Positions 1 to 13,862 of a DNA stretch of 64,000 bases are shown here, in pieces. The translations under genes and the position numbers were made by a program. The notes beneath the pieces are model-generated. The model did not search any database, was not told the DNA's origin, and worked only from the letters and a program-made list of their open reading frames with translations. Numbering within the stretch: position 1 is the stretch's first letter; each line of letters starts with the position of its first letter. Source of the DNA: Odontesthes bonariensis (lineage: Eukaryota; Chordata; Actinopteri; Atheriniformes; Atherinopsidae); NCBI RefSeq assembly GCF_027942865.1, contig NC_134510.1, positions 27,941,163-28,005,162 of the forward strand. Reading direction: 5' to 3'.

Positions 1-675
1 CATTGGATCAGCCAGAGGGACTCTCTACTATGCTGGGATTCATTGTCTTACTCTCAGGCAACTGATGACAATCTGAAGATTCAAAAATGTTGCAGATTAA
101 AAGGTGTCAGGTATGGACTTGGATGAGCTGCTTTTATAACTTATTACAAATGCACACGTTTCAAAAACTGTTGTACGAAAAAAAAAAGAATACAGTTTGT
201 AAAAAGTGACTTGATCTCAATGCCTTTTTGTCCAATTGACAGCTCGAATCTCTAAACAATGAAACTTACTGAAAGAAAATGTAGCAAAGGAAGTCACATC
301 AGCTGATAGTTCTTTTTCTCCTTTTTAATTTTAGCACAGCTAAAATATTTTTCTTGTAATTCTACTAATTCTGTGGACTATTTAAATAACATATTTAAAT
401 TTATAGGTTTGCATGGGAAATACAAAGCATATTTTTGACACTAACCCCAAACCGCAGTCAAATAACCAGCATTGTTACAGTATGGTGTAGCCAGACCATA
501 ACCTACAAAAATACATCTAGTTTAGTCAACCCAGACTGTTTCACTTCACTAAACACAATCTGTTACGGTAATGGTATGTCCAATGTAACATGTGAGAACA
601 TGCGGGATATGCAGAATGGTGTGTGATATTGAAGATAGATATGGTCACATTAGATAAGTGGTTGGGGGTTCATAC
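1..675. other. cblc intron/3' flank, no exon seen
   Basis: The stretch follows the donor after the exon encoding the first half of the RING (CAG|GTATGA at 676/675 on the minus strand). I searched the minus strand for the missing CPFC-type RING exon and did not find one, so this is intronic. AT-rich, with a short A-run near 180; nothing else recognised. Confidence 0.6.
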
Positions 676-3600
676 CTGCCAGACTGTGAGGCAGGGTTGG
701 CACAGGAGATGCCCACAGGGCTGAATTCGAGTGTCTTTATCCCTCTCTGCGCAGATCTTGCATAGCTGGAAGGTGCTGCCAATCTCACAGTAAAGCTCGT
801 ACTGCTCCTATTGGGGGTGGTGGTTTGTCAGACAGATGGGACAGAGCAGAGAGCGTCTCAAGATATGATCTGTTTTGTCACGATAACCTTTCAAAATCCT
901 GCTGGCAATCTGTTGTAAAAATGATAAAAAAATTTACATATGCTTACTTCTGTAACTATGACTTTTCCCCTTTGTGCAGGTTCATGCAAGCTTGTCAAGT
1001 CAGGGTTCACATCACGGCCATCTGGGTACAAGTAGCTGCAGCAGAGGAACACAAAGCACTTATAGAGGACACTTAAACTCAGGGAAGGATAAACCAGAGC
1101 CCCGTGTGTGTGCTCGTCCTAACCAGCCTTCTTTGAAGCCTTGAATGAGCGCTTGATAGAGAGGCGTGTTCTGGGGGATGGTCTGGATGATGCCACCTTC
1201 AGTGGTCACATGGCCAATAGCCCACTGGCCCATTCTTGTGCAGCTCAGACGAAAGATGTAGCTGGGAGGAAAAGATATCCTTGTTTTCAAGACAGGAAAT
1301 CAACACTGAAATAAATCTAGAGACAATTGCATACTTATTGTAAGTAGACGGATACATTACGTGAGCATTGTTTTGTGTGTGCAGTGTTTTGCTGGGAAAC
1401 CACATGGAATTCACATGGATGTTACTTTAACCTTTAAGCCACCTACCTAAATATTTTTCTAGACTGGTCACAGCCCCACTCTGAAACCCACAGGTCCCCA
1501 ACCTACCGCTTTCATTGTGATACCAGACATTAAATGTTCTTTCGTCATGCAGAGGATCCACTCAATACTAGGTGGGTAGTCATCATGTAAAACTTATGTA
1601 TCATTGCAATAATTTCAGATTAAATTCCTCTCATTGATCGGTGTAATGCTTTGCAGTGTTTTTCACGGTTTGCAAATTAGGAATTTATTTCAGATCTCTT
1701 CACCCAATTGATAATTGTGTCTCTGTTTAATCATCACCTAGTCACACTTGTGTTGTTTCTTTGGAAACTGATTAGAGACAATTAAGAATGTTATCTGAAA
1801 AAATTGAGCAAAACCCTGCAAAGTCTGAAACAGACCCTCATTTTTAGACACAATATTGATACTTCTTTATCTGTGTTTTCATTATATGACACCGTATTGG
1901 GTTTTTTTAGATGTTATAGAGTTATAAAGAACAGCATTTCTTGAGTAATGCCGAAATGTAAAAAAAAAAAAAAAAAACTGAAAACTTGGAGTTGGCAAAC
2001 TGTAAATGTAAAATGGATGATACCCTCTCCAGGAATAAACTTTTAAAACTATTCATCCAGCATAAATGAATGCCTTTTGAGAACACTGAGATCATTTTGG
2101 CACACATTAGATTAGTTTTCTGAAAACATTGTGACTGTGCTCATGCTCACCTCCCAGGTCTGTGCAGATAGTGTTCCAGCCGAGCTACAACCTGGTCATA
2201 GGTGAGGAAGGCCATGTAGCCCGGATGGGTCACTGCTAGCTGGTTCCAGTTTCTTATAAGCGATCGCCAAGGCTGAAAGAGAAGTTGAAACAAGAAGATA
2301 TGTACAGAAGCTGAAAGCGGCCTTGCCAGCTTTGAACACGAGTTGATTTGTCTGTTATCTCAAGCTAACAAAGCTTGTTTTCACTCAATTAGTTTTTTCA
2401 GGTTTGACAACATGAGAAAACGAAGTTATGTTTCTTGAGATGACTATGGTGAGTTCAAAAAAATGAGTGGTTCCAATGTTAACACCTAATTTCCTTGTTC
2501 CTTATCGCTGTCATGACAGCTGTGGAGAATCTATAACATTAAGTCATGACTTGCATCTGTAATTCTGCGGCACTGAGATTAGCAAATGAGACTGTGACGG
2601 TACAGTGAACTTTACACGACCAAATTTACAAAAAATCTCATATTATCACAGCAAAATAATTCTTTTTAATTAACTTGTTCTCAAGTTAATGACATAATTT
2701 TTGCCATTTTTCAGCTGGATGCACTGACGTTATTTGGTCCTGTTTCAGGTAAGAAGTGGAGATTCTTTCGTCTGCTTTTGAAAATGAAAACATTTCAGCA
2801 TTAGAGGTGTTAGGGGAGCTAAACTAACTGACCAGGCCCAATCTTACCTCAAACTCTCAGCGATAAAAACTTTTTTATTTCTTTTTGATCTGGGTTTGTG
2901 CGAAGTACTTTTGACCAGTTAGAACGCTCACAGTTTTGGACCTTCAGAAGGTTTCCTTACACGTAAACCAAGCAGAAAGCCACTCAGAAGGGGGCCATGA
3001 GAAGAGTTCATATTTTGACATTTAAAAAAAACGCAAAACTTTCAAAGGGAACATGATATTATAAATATATATAATGGATATTGCAGATTCTAATTATTGA
3101 GTCACTTTTGCATTAGAGTGTTACAGGGATTGGGTTTGCATAGCACGATCCACACTGGGATACCGTGTCTCAACCTGGACTGTGTATTGCAATCGACTGC
3201 AGACCGTGTTGCGAGATGGGTGTTCTATTTGGAGGAAGAGGAGTAACAAAGTAAATAAGTGCCTGATGTAGAAGTGACATGGTGTTAAAAGCCACAATAT
3301 AGCTCTTGCTTGAACTGCTAAGATCATTTTTAGGTTTGAGTAGTTTTAGATTGCAAAACATTCCCTCTTCTCACGGCCCCTTCTCAGAAGCTATTAACTT
3401 AGCTCGCCCACAGGAATCCCTAAAATATGTGTGGTCTGACAACCATCTACTATAGTTAAGACACTGAATACTACCGAGTACTTCTCAGAACCCCATTAAT
3501 GACAGCAGTAAAAAATAATGAAATACTCCTTTAAGCTATTGAAAAATGACATGTACCAGACACACTCCGGCTTACCTGAAACAATCTTGTAAAAATGTCA

Positions 3601-6600
3601 AACTCAAACACCGAGACGTGATCATTACAGGTGAGATCAATCGTTGATTTCAGAGCCATGGACTCCATCCCTTCTTCAAATGGATGCACACTTCTCAGCT
3701 GCGCTTTAAAGCTATTCCACTGCACTATACACCTGTCAGAACATATCATTAAAATTACATGGGATAGGGGAAAAAAATCCTTAATCAAATTATTAATTGT
3801 GAAAATATCCCAGACTTACTTATTGCCAAAGGAGTGCCTCCAAAAATCCTCTGCCTCAGTCTTAGTCACCTTATAGGTGTCACCATGAAAGTATCCCCCT
3901 GGAAACATGCCCTTCAGCTCCCACAGCATGTGACTGAACAGCAAGGACAGTTTGGTCAGATTCCTCCTGAAAAATTAGAGATAAAGCAAACCTTTAGTGG
4001 CAGAAATATGTGTGCTTAGTTCAAAAGTATCAATCATTTCTGGTCTCATAGCAACTTGTGTTCTCAAGTCTTGTAATCCAGATGTTACAGCCTTTGGATA
4101 TTTACATCTGCAGAAAAATCTACATTATCTTGTGTTTTTAATCTGCACACTTGCATTCTCTCTACATGACAGTATCTCTAAAATGTATTTTTTAAATATT
4201 TTATGCAGTTACATTAAGCGTTGCGCGGTTATATTCAGTAATCTATTGCACAGTGTCAGCTGAAATTAATCAAGTTTCTCAGATACTTTCCATAGATGCA
4301 CACATATACACACTGACACACAGGCACACACACAGGCACACACACACAAACAAAGGCAAACACACAGGCAGTCCAGCTTGCAAACAGGATGCTAGCTGCT
4401 GCATACTTGTCTGTAAATACCACAAAATGTTCCAGTGGCCAGTGTGTCTCTTGGGCCCATTCTTTTGTTGTTCTTTTTTTTTCTTTTTATTTGAACAAAC
4501 TCCCTTGTCTTTTTTTTTTGCACTTTTAAGAATTTAATCTTCATTTTGAGAATTTCTTTCAACTTTTTATGAGAACCCCTCTCACATAAGTCTTTTCCCC
4601 AGCATGCATATTAGTGCAACAGGTAATACCTCGTACATAAAGACTGCATATGAAATCAATTTAACATACTTTAACACTTGCAGCAGAACTTCTTTGACGA
4701 CAGTGACACCTCATAATGACGCAGATCAGTAGCAAGTAAACATCCCCTCAATGTTTTATGCAATACATGATAACATACTGACAAATTAGGATAAATTACA
4801 AAATAATATATTCTCTTTGGTAACACATTTCTGATGCGACTCAAGAAGTCTCTCTTATTTCTGTCCACCGTCAAATTAGACAGACATTTGACGGTGTGGA
4901 AAGTGGTTGTAGATTCTTCACCTCAACGAGAAAAAAACCCTCCATTGAGTGCTGAGGAGAAAGGTGGTAGAGGAGGAGGTGGGAGGAAATGCGTAAGCCA
5001 CATCTCTCGCTTTGGCTGGACCCATGTATGTAAAAATATATTTCAAAAGACTAAGATACAGTGGCGCAATTTACAGTCACAACACAAGGTAAATTTTTAC
5101 TTTGGACACTTTGGACTTTGGACTTCAGTATCAGCTGCCATTTGCAAGTTGCAAGTGTGCTTTTGTTTGAAACAGCATGTTTCTCACCAGCTTGATCACA
5201 GTTTGGACCCTGATGCTATTTTTGAGTCTCTCTCATTATAAACTGTTGAGGAGTTTCTTAAAATTTAAGTCATTTATGTGTTACATTGCCAGTGTTTATT
5301 TGCTAAAAAAGTGGAAGAACTACACATTTTAATTGAAGTTTATATTTTGGAACATTTGCCACAGCCTTTACAGTCATACACAGACTGTTTTGTCTTATAG
5401 CTGTGGTAGTAAAATGTAACCACATTAGGGGAAGTGCTGCATATAAGTGATGTTTTCTGTCGTGTTGCTAATTTTGCTTGCCTGGATAAAATTAATACAT
5501 ACCAAAAAACCACCAAAAAATAAAATATTAAAGCAGGATGTTCCAAAAACCTGAAAGAGGATTTTAATACAATTCAACATATAAGCCACAATTCACATAA
5601 CATAACAGTATGTGAATTTGCCACATGACTGCCCATGCAGGGCATTCTGCGGTGAGAAGCCCATCTGTTGTGCAAGAGGAAGATTCAAAACTGGCTCCTT
5701 ATTTATAGATTCTTCTGAAAAATGTTCTCTGATCAAAGCTGTTAACAAAGCAATGAGCACGTAAAGTAAAGAGTGGAATCTACAGATGTGAGCTGAGCTC
5801 GGAGTGGCTTAACCAACCGGGCAATAGGGCTCAGGACAAGACAATCAGTTAAATCCTGATTTCATACTGCAAAACAAATCATTTCTCTGGAGGAAAATCT
5901 ACCAGGAGACAAAGATTCGGAGTAAAGCTTGAACACGTGATTGTAGCAATAAGCATTGTTTTTCTGACATTAATCGCTCAGTGGAAAATACGTCTGAACT
6001 CGCGTATGGAAATAAATGATAATGATAACAATTCAGATTCAATGAAACTTAATAAATCTAATTAATGAATTACTACATACGCCACCAAATGTGTTGGCTT
6101 CCATATATATTCATTTGAAAGCAATATATTTGATTAACTTATTCGTATCTGTTGTTATATATTAAAATTTGAAGGCATTCAAAAAATCTAACTGATCAGA
6201 AGAAGCGCCTCAGTTGCAAGTTTTTACTACGCATAAGCTCATCAGACGGGGAGCTAAAATCAATGTTTGAAGAAACCAGCTAATTTCATGGCAAATCAAT
6301 GCGCATATGAAGCAACGGTGAATTAACATCCATAAACTAATGATTTATTAGGTATGAAATAGTCACATAAAGCAATAGTAATTTTGATAATTACTTTATG
6401 GGGACAGACAGGAATTAATGATTTATGTCATGCATTGATCAATGCACTAAATCCTCATGTGTCTTATATTGACTCTTAGGTGACTTATTAGGTGTTTTAT
6501 TTATACCCTTATCATAAAGTGTCACTCATTCTTTTAAGTAATCTAGGTTCAAAAATAAAAAGAACATGTTATAATCATTTTGTCACAAAACAATAAAATA

Positions 6601-8416
6601 CATATAAACACTGGTAATCTCATAGTAATCTCAAGGACTGTGTAACACTTTTTACATGACAAAGCAGCTGGTTAATCTGTTAAGCAAACAGCTTGTCTTC
6701 AAAAGGAGAACATAAATAATGAGAAATAAAGAAAAAACACTCCCTTATATATGTCTGCTGTATAGCCTGTGCGTATGATTTGGTCATAAACAAAGAATAT
6801 GTCTGTCCGGGGCTAGAATTTCTCTCTCTTCCAAACTCAAAGGAAGTTGTTGCTTTTTTGGTTTCATATTAGCATCACAAAGCATCACAAAGATCCAAGT
6901 TTGGCCCTTTTTCCACCTTCATCATTAGTATTCCCAACAGGAACATGGGAACACAGCCCAAAATCCAATTAGAAAAAAAAAAAAAAAAAAAATCGCTCTG
7001 TTTGGAAACACCCACATTAGCCAAAGAGTAAGCTTACATAAGATGCTCATTTTAGTGCACACAGTAATGAATATGTTTAACTTCTGAGAACCAGGGACTG
7101 TAATTTATTTTGCAACATCTTTTGCACCATCTATTTAGGCTCAGCAAGTGTCCTGAGACGGGTTGAGACCTTCATCTTAGCTGTCAGCTGTTAAGTCATG
7201 GCTTTGTCCATTATCTAAGCTATTCTAAATGTCTTTTTTTCTTTTCATTTTTCTATTTCTTTCTATTTATAAGCATAAGCTGTACAAAAAGTATCAGTCC
7301 CGGGTTCCCGGTAGCAGATTTGAGGGGTGTATGCGCCTTTTATGCGACTTTGGATCACAGAGTCAATTAAACCTGTAATCAATTTAAAAAAGATTCCGCA
7401 CATGCAAATTCTGAGTTTAGCACTTTAAACATGCAAATGTAAAACTCTTTTCATCTTTTCATTCAGCAATCGAATATAGCGGAGTGGTATGAGGAATATC
7501 AGATCCGGATATCTCAAAAAGAAGGGCGAACATTATCAAATCTCTGCGTTGCGTGAGCTCACCCTTGAAATTTTTCAAAAACATAAAATAAGATTGGTTT
7601 TCTGGTTAACAAACTAGCACTTTTTCCTATAATGTATGTATTTGATTTGACTCATCAGTTAATCATTTAGGCTATGAAGTATCCAAGGCAGTGAAAAATA
7701 CCTATTAGAAAGATGTAAAGCCCAATGTGATTCAGATTAAATTTTTTTTTGCATTTGTAACAGCACTTAACCCAGAAAAATGGCAAATGTTTTTTTTGTG
7801 AAAAAAAAAGGAATATCAACATTTTTTTATTTTAGTGGCTATTACAACTAACCTTAAAAAACACACAATAATAAAAAAAAAAGCTGATTACTGAATATAT
7901 CAAACATGATCTAAATTTTTTTTACATCGTTAAGATGCAGAACGGAGATTAGAAACTGATTTGAATAATTCGGTGTGATTTCAAACCATCTAACACGTGC
8001 TCACTCTGGTGTTTGAGAGTAATGCAGAGGCCCTCTTACCTGTAACTTGATGTCTCATCAAATATCTTCTCCCGCCCTTCTTTAAATATCAGCACAGCTC
8101 TGTCCGTCTTATCCAGCAGGTTTCTGATGTGGACTCTCAGGTATTTGGCTTCGTCTCCCTGGGGCACCTGGCCTCCTGTTGACCAGGAGTCTTGGTAGGG
8201 CTCCCAAACTTGTGTTAGCAGGACTGAGGTCTCACGTACCAGATCTGGCAGGTATGGTGGACTGTTCTTCAAGCCCAGTCGGGGGTTTGTGCACAGCTCG
8301 TGGAGCTTTTCCAATCTTTTGAGGCTCTTGTCCACCAGTCGTCGATCGCCGCTGGTAGGGGGCTTGGAACTCAATTTTGGGCTTTTAGAGGCTCCTGTAC
8401 TTCCTCCCTCCATCAT
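676..8416 (-). CDS. cblc: Cbl-family E3 ubiquitin-protein ligase, probably Cbl-c (3' end beyond window)
   Basis: Cbl proteins bind phosphotyrosine on activated tyrosine kinases and ubiquitinate them through a RING finger. Coding exons in transcript order: 8416-8040 (ATG at 8416), 3966-3820, 3732-3576, 2272-2151, 1261-1124, 1035-948, 807-676; 1161 nt, 387 codons, all junctions in phase. Residues ~20-170 form the four-helix bundle of the TKB domain ([11 protein letters not shown]); ~175-227 the EF-hand part ([20 protein letters not shown]); ~228-315 the SH2-like part ([20 protein letters not shown], with the binding Arg). The linker keeps both regulatory tyrosines ([11 protein letters not shown]). 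The RING starts CKIC and continues [11 protein letters not shown]; its last two zinc ligands (usually CPFC) must lie in an exon left of position 1. The exon 5 donor is weak (GTTAGG) and the junction codon gives Cys where family members have Phe. The short N-terminus and head-to-head position beside bcl3 favour cblc over cbl/cblb. The introns hold nothing I recognise beyond simple repeats. Confidence 0.93.
3967..8039 (-). other. cblc intron 1, AT-rich
   Basis: The 4.07-kb first intron lies between the exon encoding residues 1-125 (donor AG|GTAAGA) and exon 2 (acceptor TTTTTCAG). It contains a CA-rich microsatellite near 4298-4368 and an A-run at 6971-6992. I see no coding exon on either strand and no recognisable transposon. 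Confidence 0.7.
4298..4368. repeat. Interrupted (CA)n microsatellite
   Basis: CACACA runs are interrupted by GG and AA variants (CAGGCACACA, CAAACAAAGG). It lies inside cblc intron 1. The open frame crossing it is low complexity ([12 protein letters not shown]) and not a gene. Confidence 0.9.
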
Positions 8417-9262
8417 TTCAATGTTTGTGTTTGAGACCGAAGTGAAGCAAAACTATCTTAAATGTCAGTCTGTGAGTGTATGCAAGGGGGTGTGGCGTCA
8501 GGTCAAGAGGTGGGAAAGTTCAACTTTGAATATTCAAAACTAAATGCAGCTATTGATGGTGGCTCACGTTTTTGGGTTGTCTTTACAATTACATTTATGA
8601 ATCCTCAACATGATATGTAAAGAATGCATATCTTCTTTAAACAGCATTTGAAGTTGATCACCTAACAGTCAAATAGCATTACATCGTCAAGCAAAAGATG
8701 ACAGCTGCAATTCTTTAAAAAAAATGCTTAGCATTTCCAGGCAGAGCCACAGCGGCTGTACATTCCTAGCTACTCGCCCTTTTGTGAGATCATCAGAAAA
8801 ATGCTAAAATACAAGACCTGTATTAGACAGTCTGTTTTTTAAAAAGTGTTTTACAATAGAAATGAAAAATGAAAACAAAAAACACCAGGGTTTGAGATGG
8901 ACACTCAGCCCTCCAAACAAGTCAAGCTTTTACAGTCTCACCCCCCCCCCTCCTCCTTTTTTCTCTCCAGCATTCACATTTAGCCATGCGTACAAGCCCA
9001 CATTTTAACAGCCTACTCTGCTTACCAGCATTTATCTCAGCAGCACAACAGTCCTACAGTCTCAGGGTCAAAAGAGCTGGCTCATCAACATGCAGAACGG
9101 TGGAAACATGCTCTCTGTCATGGCCTGAAACATAACTGCTTCTTCTTAATCTCTAAATGGCACCCTCTCGGTTCTCACTCGTGTTGGTTCAGCCTTTGAT
9201 TGGTTTCCTGGTTGCAGCGAGACAAACAGGTTTGTTTTCTTTGCTCTACTGTTCGGGGAGAC

Positions 9263-9266
<4 letters not shown>

Positions 9267-9302
<36 letters not shown>
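9267..9302. repeat. (GA)n microsatellite
   Basis: About 18 uninterrupted GA dinucleotides. Open frames on both strands cross it as RERERE or SLSLSL and are artefacts. Confidence 0.97.
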
Positions 9303-9305
<3 letters not shown>

Positions 9306-9599
9306 CATGGGAGGGAGGGACATATAATCAAACATTTACTAGAATGAAAGCTGTTTTTCCAACAATAACCCTTTGTACCCTGATAGGTAGATGACTTAGA
9401 GTCATGTGATAAAAAAAAAAGTTCTAAGCTGTTATGTATCAGGCATTAAAAAAAATAAAAAAAATAAATCTGGTCCTCACCAAGTCTTACCAGATTGCGT
9501 AAATACAATCTCAATTGAAGACGGCACATGATATTTAACACTGTGTCATTATTTATTCAATAAAAACTGCGGAAATGCAGAAGCAGTATTCAGAAATCT

Positions 9600-10650
9600 A
9601 AGCGCCCCTTAACTGCTGCCATGGAGATAATATGGTAAGAATCAGCTGGGTGCTGCTAATCAAATACCACTGATTGACTGATCTTCAACAAGTGTGAGCA
9701 CCTCTATAAAAGCAGAAGTTCTGTCAATTCACTGGCCCAGATCATTCAGATGTGTGTTAACTCAATGCCAACGAGAAAAGACATCAGCAATGATCTTAGA
9801 GGAGCAAATTGTTGCTGCTCATCAATTTAAGAAAATGTTATAAATTGGTTTTATTCTTAGACTTTATGTATTCATATTCTGTTGTTTACTAAATAATCTA
9901 TGTTCCTAGTTTGTACTTTTACACTCTGCTCATACAAACGCAATGTATGTCCAAGACTTTAAGATGACGTAGCGGGATAAAATAACTGGGTCAGATAAAG
10001 CGTCTCTATTAGGACAGATAGGTCTGGTACAGTAGATGCACGCCTGAAACAACACTCACACACACATCGTTTATCACATCCAAAGAACATGACGAAGACA
10101 GTGGATGGCCTGCTTATATCACTAGCAAATGTCCAATTATACTTTGTCGAGTGTAGTTACAACCTCTGTGAGATCAAGGCGCACATAAATATGAAATGTT
10201 TCTGGATATCGGGGCTCGGTCTGACGGAGGCCCTGCGAGGGCTCTGTCACTCCGAGTCCAGCGCTGCTATACTTCACATGTAACCACTAATAAATACTTT
10301 ATTTAACTTAAGATTTCTCCAGCTTGTTCTTGGGCTTCCAAAGAAAGAATCGGGCTAACAAAAAGATTATAAGGAGATTTCCAATTTGTTGTAGAATGAG
10401 CCCATTGTGAGTCCAATAGAATGAGTCCATCATTCTACAGAGAGAAAGATCATTCACAAGTGGAAAACATTCGAGACAGCTGCCAATCGTCCCAGTAGTG
10501 AAAAAAGAAAAGAATCAAGGTGCTGCAACAAGTCAAAGTCCAGACCTTAATCTGATTGATATGGTGTGGCAGGACCTTAAGAGAGCTGTGCATAAACCAA
10601 TGCCTCAAACCTCGGTTGAACTAAAGCAACGTTATAAAGAGGAGTAATTT
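9600..10650 (+). mobile_element. Degenerate Tc1/mariner-like transposon, with an insertion
   Basis: Two blocks on the same strand resemble one teleost Tc1-like transposase. The first has a start near 9765 reading MPTRKDISNDL, the DNA-binding N-terminus. The second runs from about 10366 to 10648 and ends with SQSPDLNLIDMVWQDLKRAV and KQRYKEE then a stop, the C-terminal DDE-region signature of Tc1 transposases. The catalytic middle is missing, and about 520 bp of unrelated DNA (roughly 9843-10365) sits between the two parts of the 5' block, with TTATA at each junction. Stops and frameshifts show it is inactive. Family assignment is from recalled sequence patterns, not a search. Confidence 0.75.
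9843..10365. mobile_element. Unidentified insertion inside the Tc1 relic
   Basis: Continuity of the Tc1-like sequence breaks after GAAAATGTTATA near 9842 and resumes at GATTATAAGGAGATTTCC near 10362-10380. The inserted DNA has CA-rich sequence near 10052, a 64-codon open frame (10089-10283) that I do not recognise, and an AATAAA-containing stretch soon after that frame (about 10287). This could be the 3' end of a retrocopy or just AT-rich host DNA; I cannot decide. Confidence 0.35.
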
Positions 10651-13600
10651 GAGTTCGTATTTACCCAGTCTTAAGATCTGGTTAAGGACCCCATGATTTC
10701 TCATCATGTCCAGTAAATAAAACAGTAGAACTGAAAGTGTGTGTAGGCTACTTAATATTTAACATGACAGTAGTAGCAGACAAGATGCTTGTAAAAAGCA
10801 AAAATTGGCCAATTTACGATAATTTTCACCAGTCTGTCGGCCAGAACCACGGTTTACTGTATAATTAAATGAGTTCAGTTGGCATTCACTAGAATTTGAC
10901 ACAAACTCTTTCAGTATATTTGCATGCTGCTCTGTCAGCAGGTCCGCCACAGTAGCCCACACAGGAATATCTTCAAGTGTGGTATTGATTGGTATCATTT
11001 TTTTGGCACAGACTTTCACGGTGTCCTAATTACTTTGGTCATCATCCTTTTCCTCCAACACCATCACAGGCTTGGGGTTTGTGTTTCAAATTAAAATGGA
11101 TTTCCTTGAAATTTGATACCCAGGTACGTGCAACGTTCGGCTGAGCTGCGATATCTTTGATGATTCCTTAACTTCTGCTTTTAGGTCTTAAATTTTTAAC
11201 TTGTTCAATGTTTTTGGCTTTTGGCCTGCAATGCCTCCCATCAGCCTCAGCTGTACTTTGTGTTTGTTTATAATTAGAGACTGCTTGCAGGCAAGCAAAC
11301 AAGACTGGAATATTTTAAGTCAGGAAAAACAGAAAATACTTGTTTTTTCAGAGGGTATTAAATACTGACCAGAATGAACAGAACATTTAATGAAAGAAAT
11401 ACATCGTCTTCTATGGCTAAATACTGTATGAATATCTTCAAAACAATCATATAGTTGTAGTATATCAATGCAAAAGATTAAATCTAATATTTTATGAATG
11501 CATACACTTATTTGAAACACGACCAAATAATTTCAACACTGCATAGGAAAACTAGCGTCACTACGTGCAAAACGTGACGGCCAGCACTTCTTAACTTTTG
11601 CATCCACAAGGGGGAGAAACTCACTCAAACTGAGCGCATCCAGTTTCGTTATCTCTGCAATCTCATCATTTCACCCACTACTATTTGAGTTTCCAAGTTC
11701 ATTTGTCAACTGAAGAGTGCCCATATATTTCTAGACGCAATGTTTTAAATCTTCTTTCTCAGAAAAGATAACTGAGCATGCAGCAGTGGCAGTCCCATTG
11801 CTGCAGAACACAAAATATAAACCTACAAATATCCAAACCACTCACAAGTGGAAGCGATAAGATGGTCCGACGGTTCAGTTCCGGATATTTTCATGAATAT
11901 GTGTATCAAAAACTCAGTTCCTTGAACATACTGTATTTTAGGAGCGGGGTTGCACCTTAGCTGTCTTTGCACAAGGGGGCCTCATTTCATTGTGCTGGAT
12001 CTTGGCCTGTTATCTTGTGAGTTCAGGAGGGAGCAGTCTCTTAAAATACTGTTTCTTCTTCAATTTTAGAGGGGTAATGATGACATTTCCTGTTGATGTG
12101 TATGTAGAAAGGTCAGAGTCTCAGCTTGTCTCTCATTCTACAGTAAGCTGCCTCACTTCTGGAGTAGACTGACTGTATAAAAAAGAAAAGAAAATTCAAA
12201 TATATGTTTTTGATAAACAGTGAAACACAATCCCAGACTGGGCCATAATGGTTGAATGCACTGACAGCTGCAGAGCATGTCTGTGCAGTGTCAGGGTGTT
12301 TTAGGGACTTTAGACACCAAGCTTGACTTTCCGTTGCCCACTCCACACTTCAGTGGAAAGAGGAAAGTCCCAAATTGACCCTGGTAATCAGAACCTTGTT
12401 GAGGGTGGAGCAGGATAAGATTAAAGACAAGGAGATGACTTGTGATGTTTGCTTGTGTGCGAATTTGCAGGGCTGTACTTAGACTTTATTATCAGGTAAC
12501 ACGGCCACATGCAGCCGTGGAAACTATTGATGAGTCAGTCCCACTAAATGGGCATCCACACTATTTTAATCTCTTTACTCCCTTCTCTATGGTTACTTGA
12601 GTTTAGCTTTGACTCCACGTTGTGATAATGTCAGTACCCCTAAGGTAACAGACAAAATGAACACATTGAAGACCTGACACACAGTGTTCACGTAATGGAC
12701 TGCAATCTTAAAGATTAAGGCCTGCTTGAGCTTTTATAGAAATACTTTTACAGCTTGAGCTTTATGAGCTCACATGAATTCACAGAAATAAACACAATAG
12801 TGTTTTTGAATATGATATTCCAACGTGCCATTACCAGAAGCAGTGCACATCGTTTGCAAAAGAGAAGCATCAGTCTCATTGTAACAGAACTCGGAAAACA
12901 CTGTGTGTTCTTATCTGAAATCAGGTCAGCAAAAAGTGGATGTGGAGTAATAAAACATGGCATGATGCACCAAAACACGTGATGAACAACACACAAATTA
13001 GGCTACATAATTGCAAATTTCTTTCATGTCAGCAGAAAAGGCCACAAAAAAAAGAAGTTTACCTGTTCTGGGTCTTTTTGTCATTATTACAGTTTCTTTA
13101 TTAGTGCCTGACAGTAACTACTTTAAACCACCTTAAATAGCCTACAGTCTGCCCAATTTAGTTTGAAAGTGTAAATCTGCATTGGGCCAGCTTTGCATTA
13201 ACAGGTCTCTCAACTTAGATCTAAACTTACATCAGAGCATACTGTCATTAATGCAGCTGCAAATTGCCTGAGACAATTTTCACTTTAGGCAACAGACTTT
13301 GAACTTTTATTCATAGCCTGTATATTATACAGCCGTTTCCCAAAATGCACTGAGAAATGTATAGGGCTCTTGTGGTTTGTCCCATATTTCAGCACATTCA
13401 TTTTCACCCTTGTGCCCGAACCGACAAGAGCACCGAGCCATTCACTCCTTATCCTTCTTGAGAAATACAGTGTTAGATGTATTGAACTTGCATGCAAAAC
13501 AGACAGATGTCAGACAAGTCGGAAATGGAAGAATTACTTAGAATTCAACGCGGTGTTAACCCCTTCCCTCCCTCATTATTGCTTCGATCACTTAGTTTCG

Positions 13601-13862
13601 GTTTAAAACGAAAGTACCGTCAAGTGTCAAAGTGGCGTTCATTTAAAGATCAGCTCTGGCGCTGCTGCACCGTTCCTCATTACTGTAAGCCTAGGTGCGC
13701 TGGGATACACACGGTGTCCACTAAATTTATCTTCTTTTTTTCTTCGTGTATATATTTACACGAGTCTATGAATTTGAACGCTTATCTAAATTACATCAGT
13801 GACCAAAAGGAAACGGGGGTAATGGTTTGATTTGATCGCTACCCATTTGACTTTATAGACAT

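Noticed and set aside
10759-11019. 86-codon minus-strand frame
   Set aside because: I recognise no domain, and no splice partner or codon bias supports it; it might be part of an unknown repeat.
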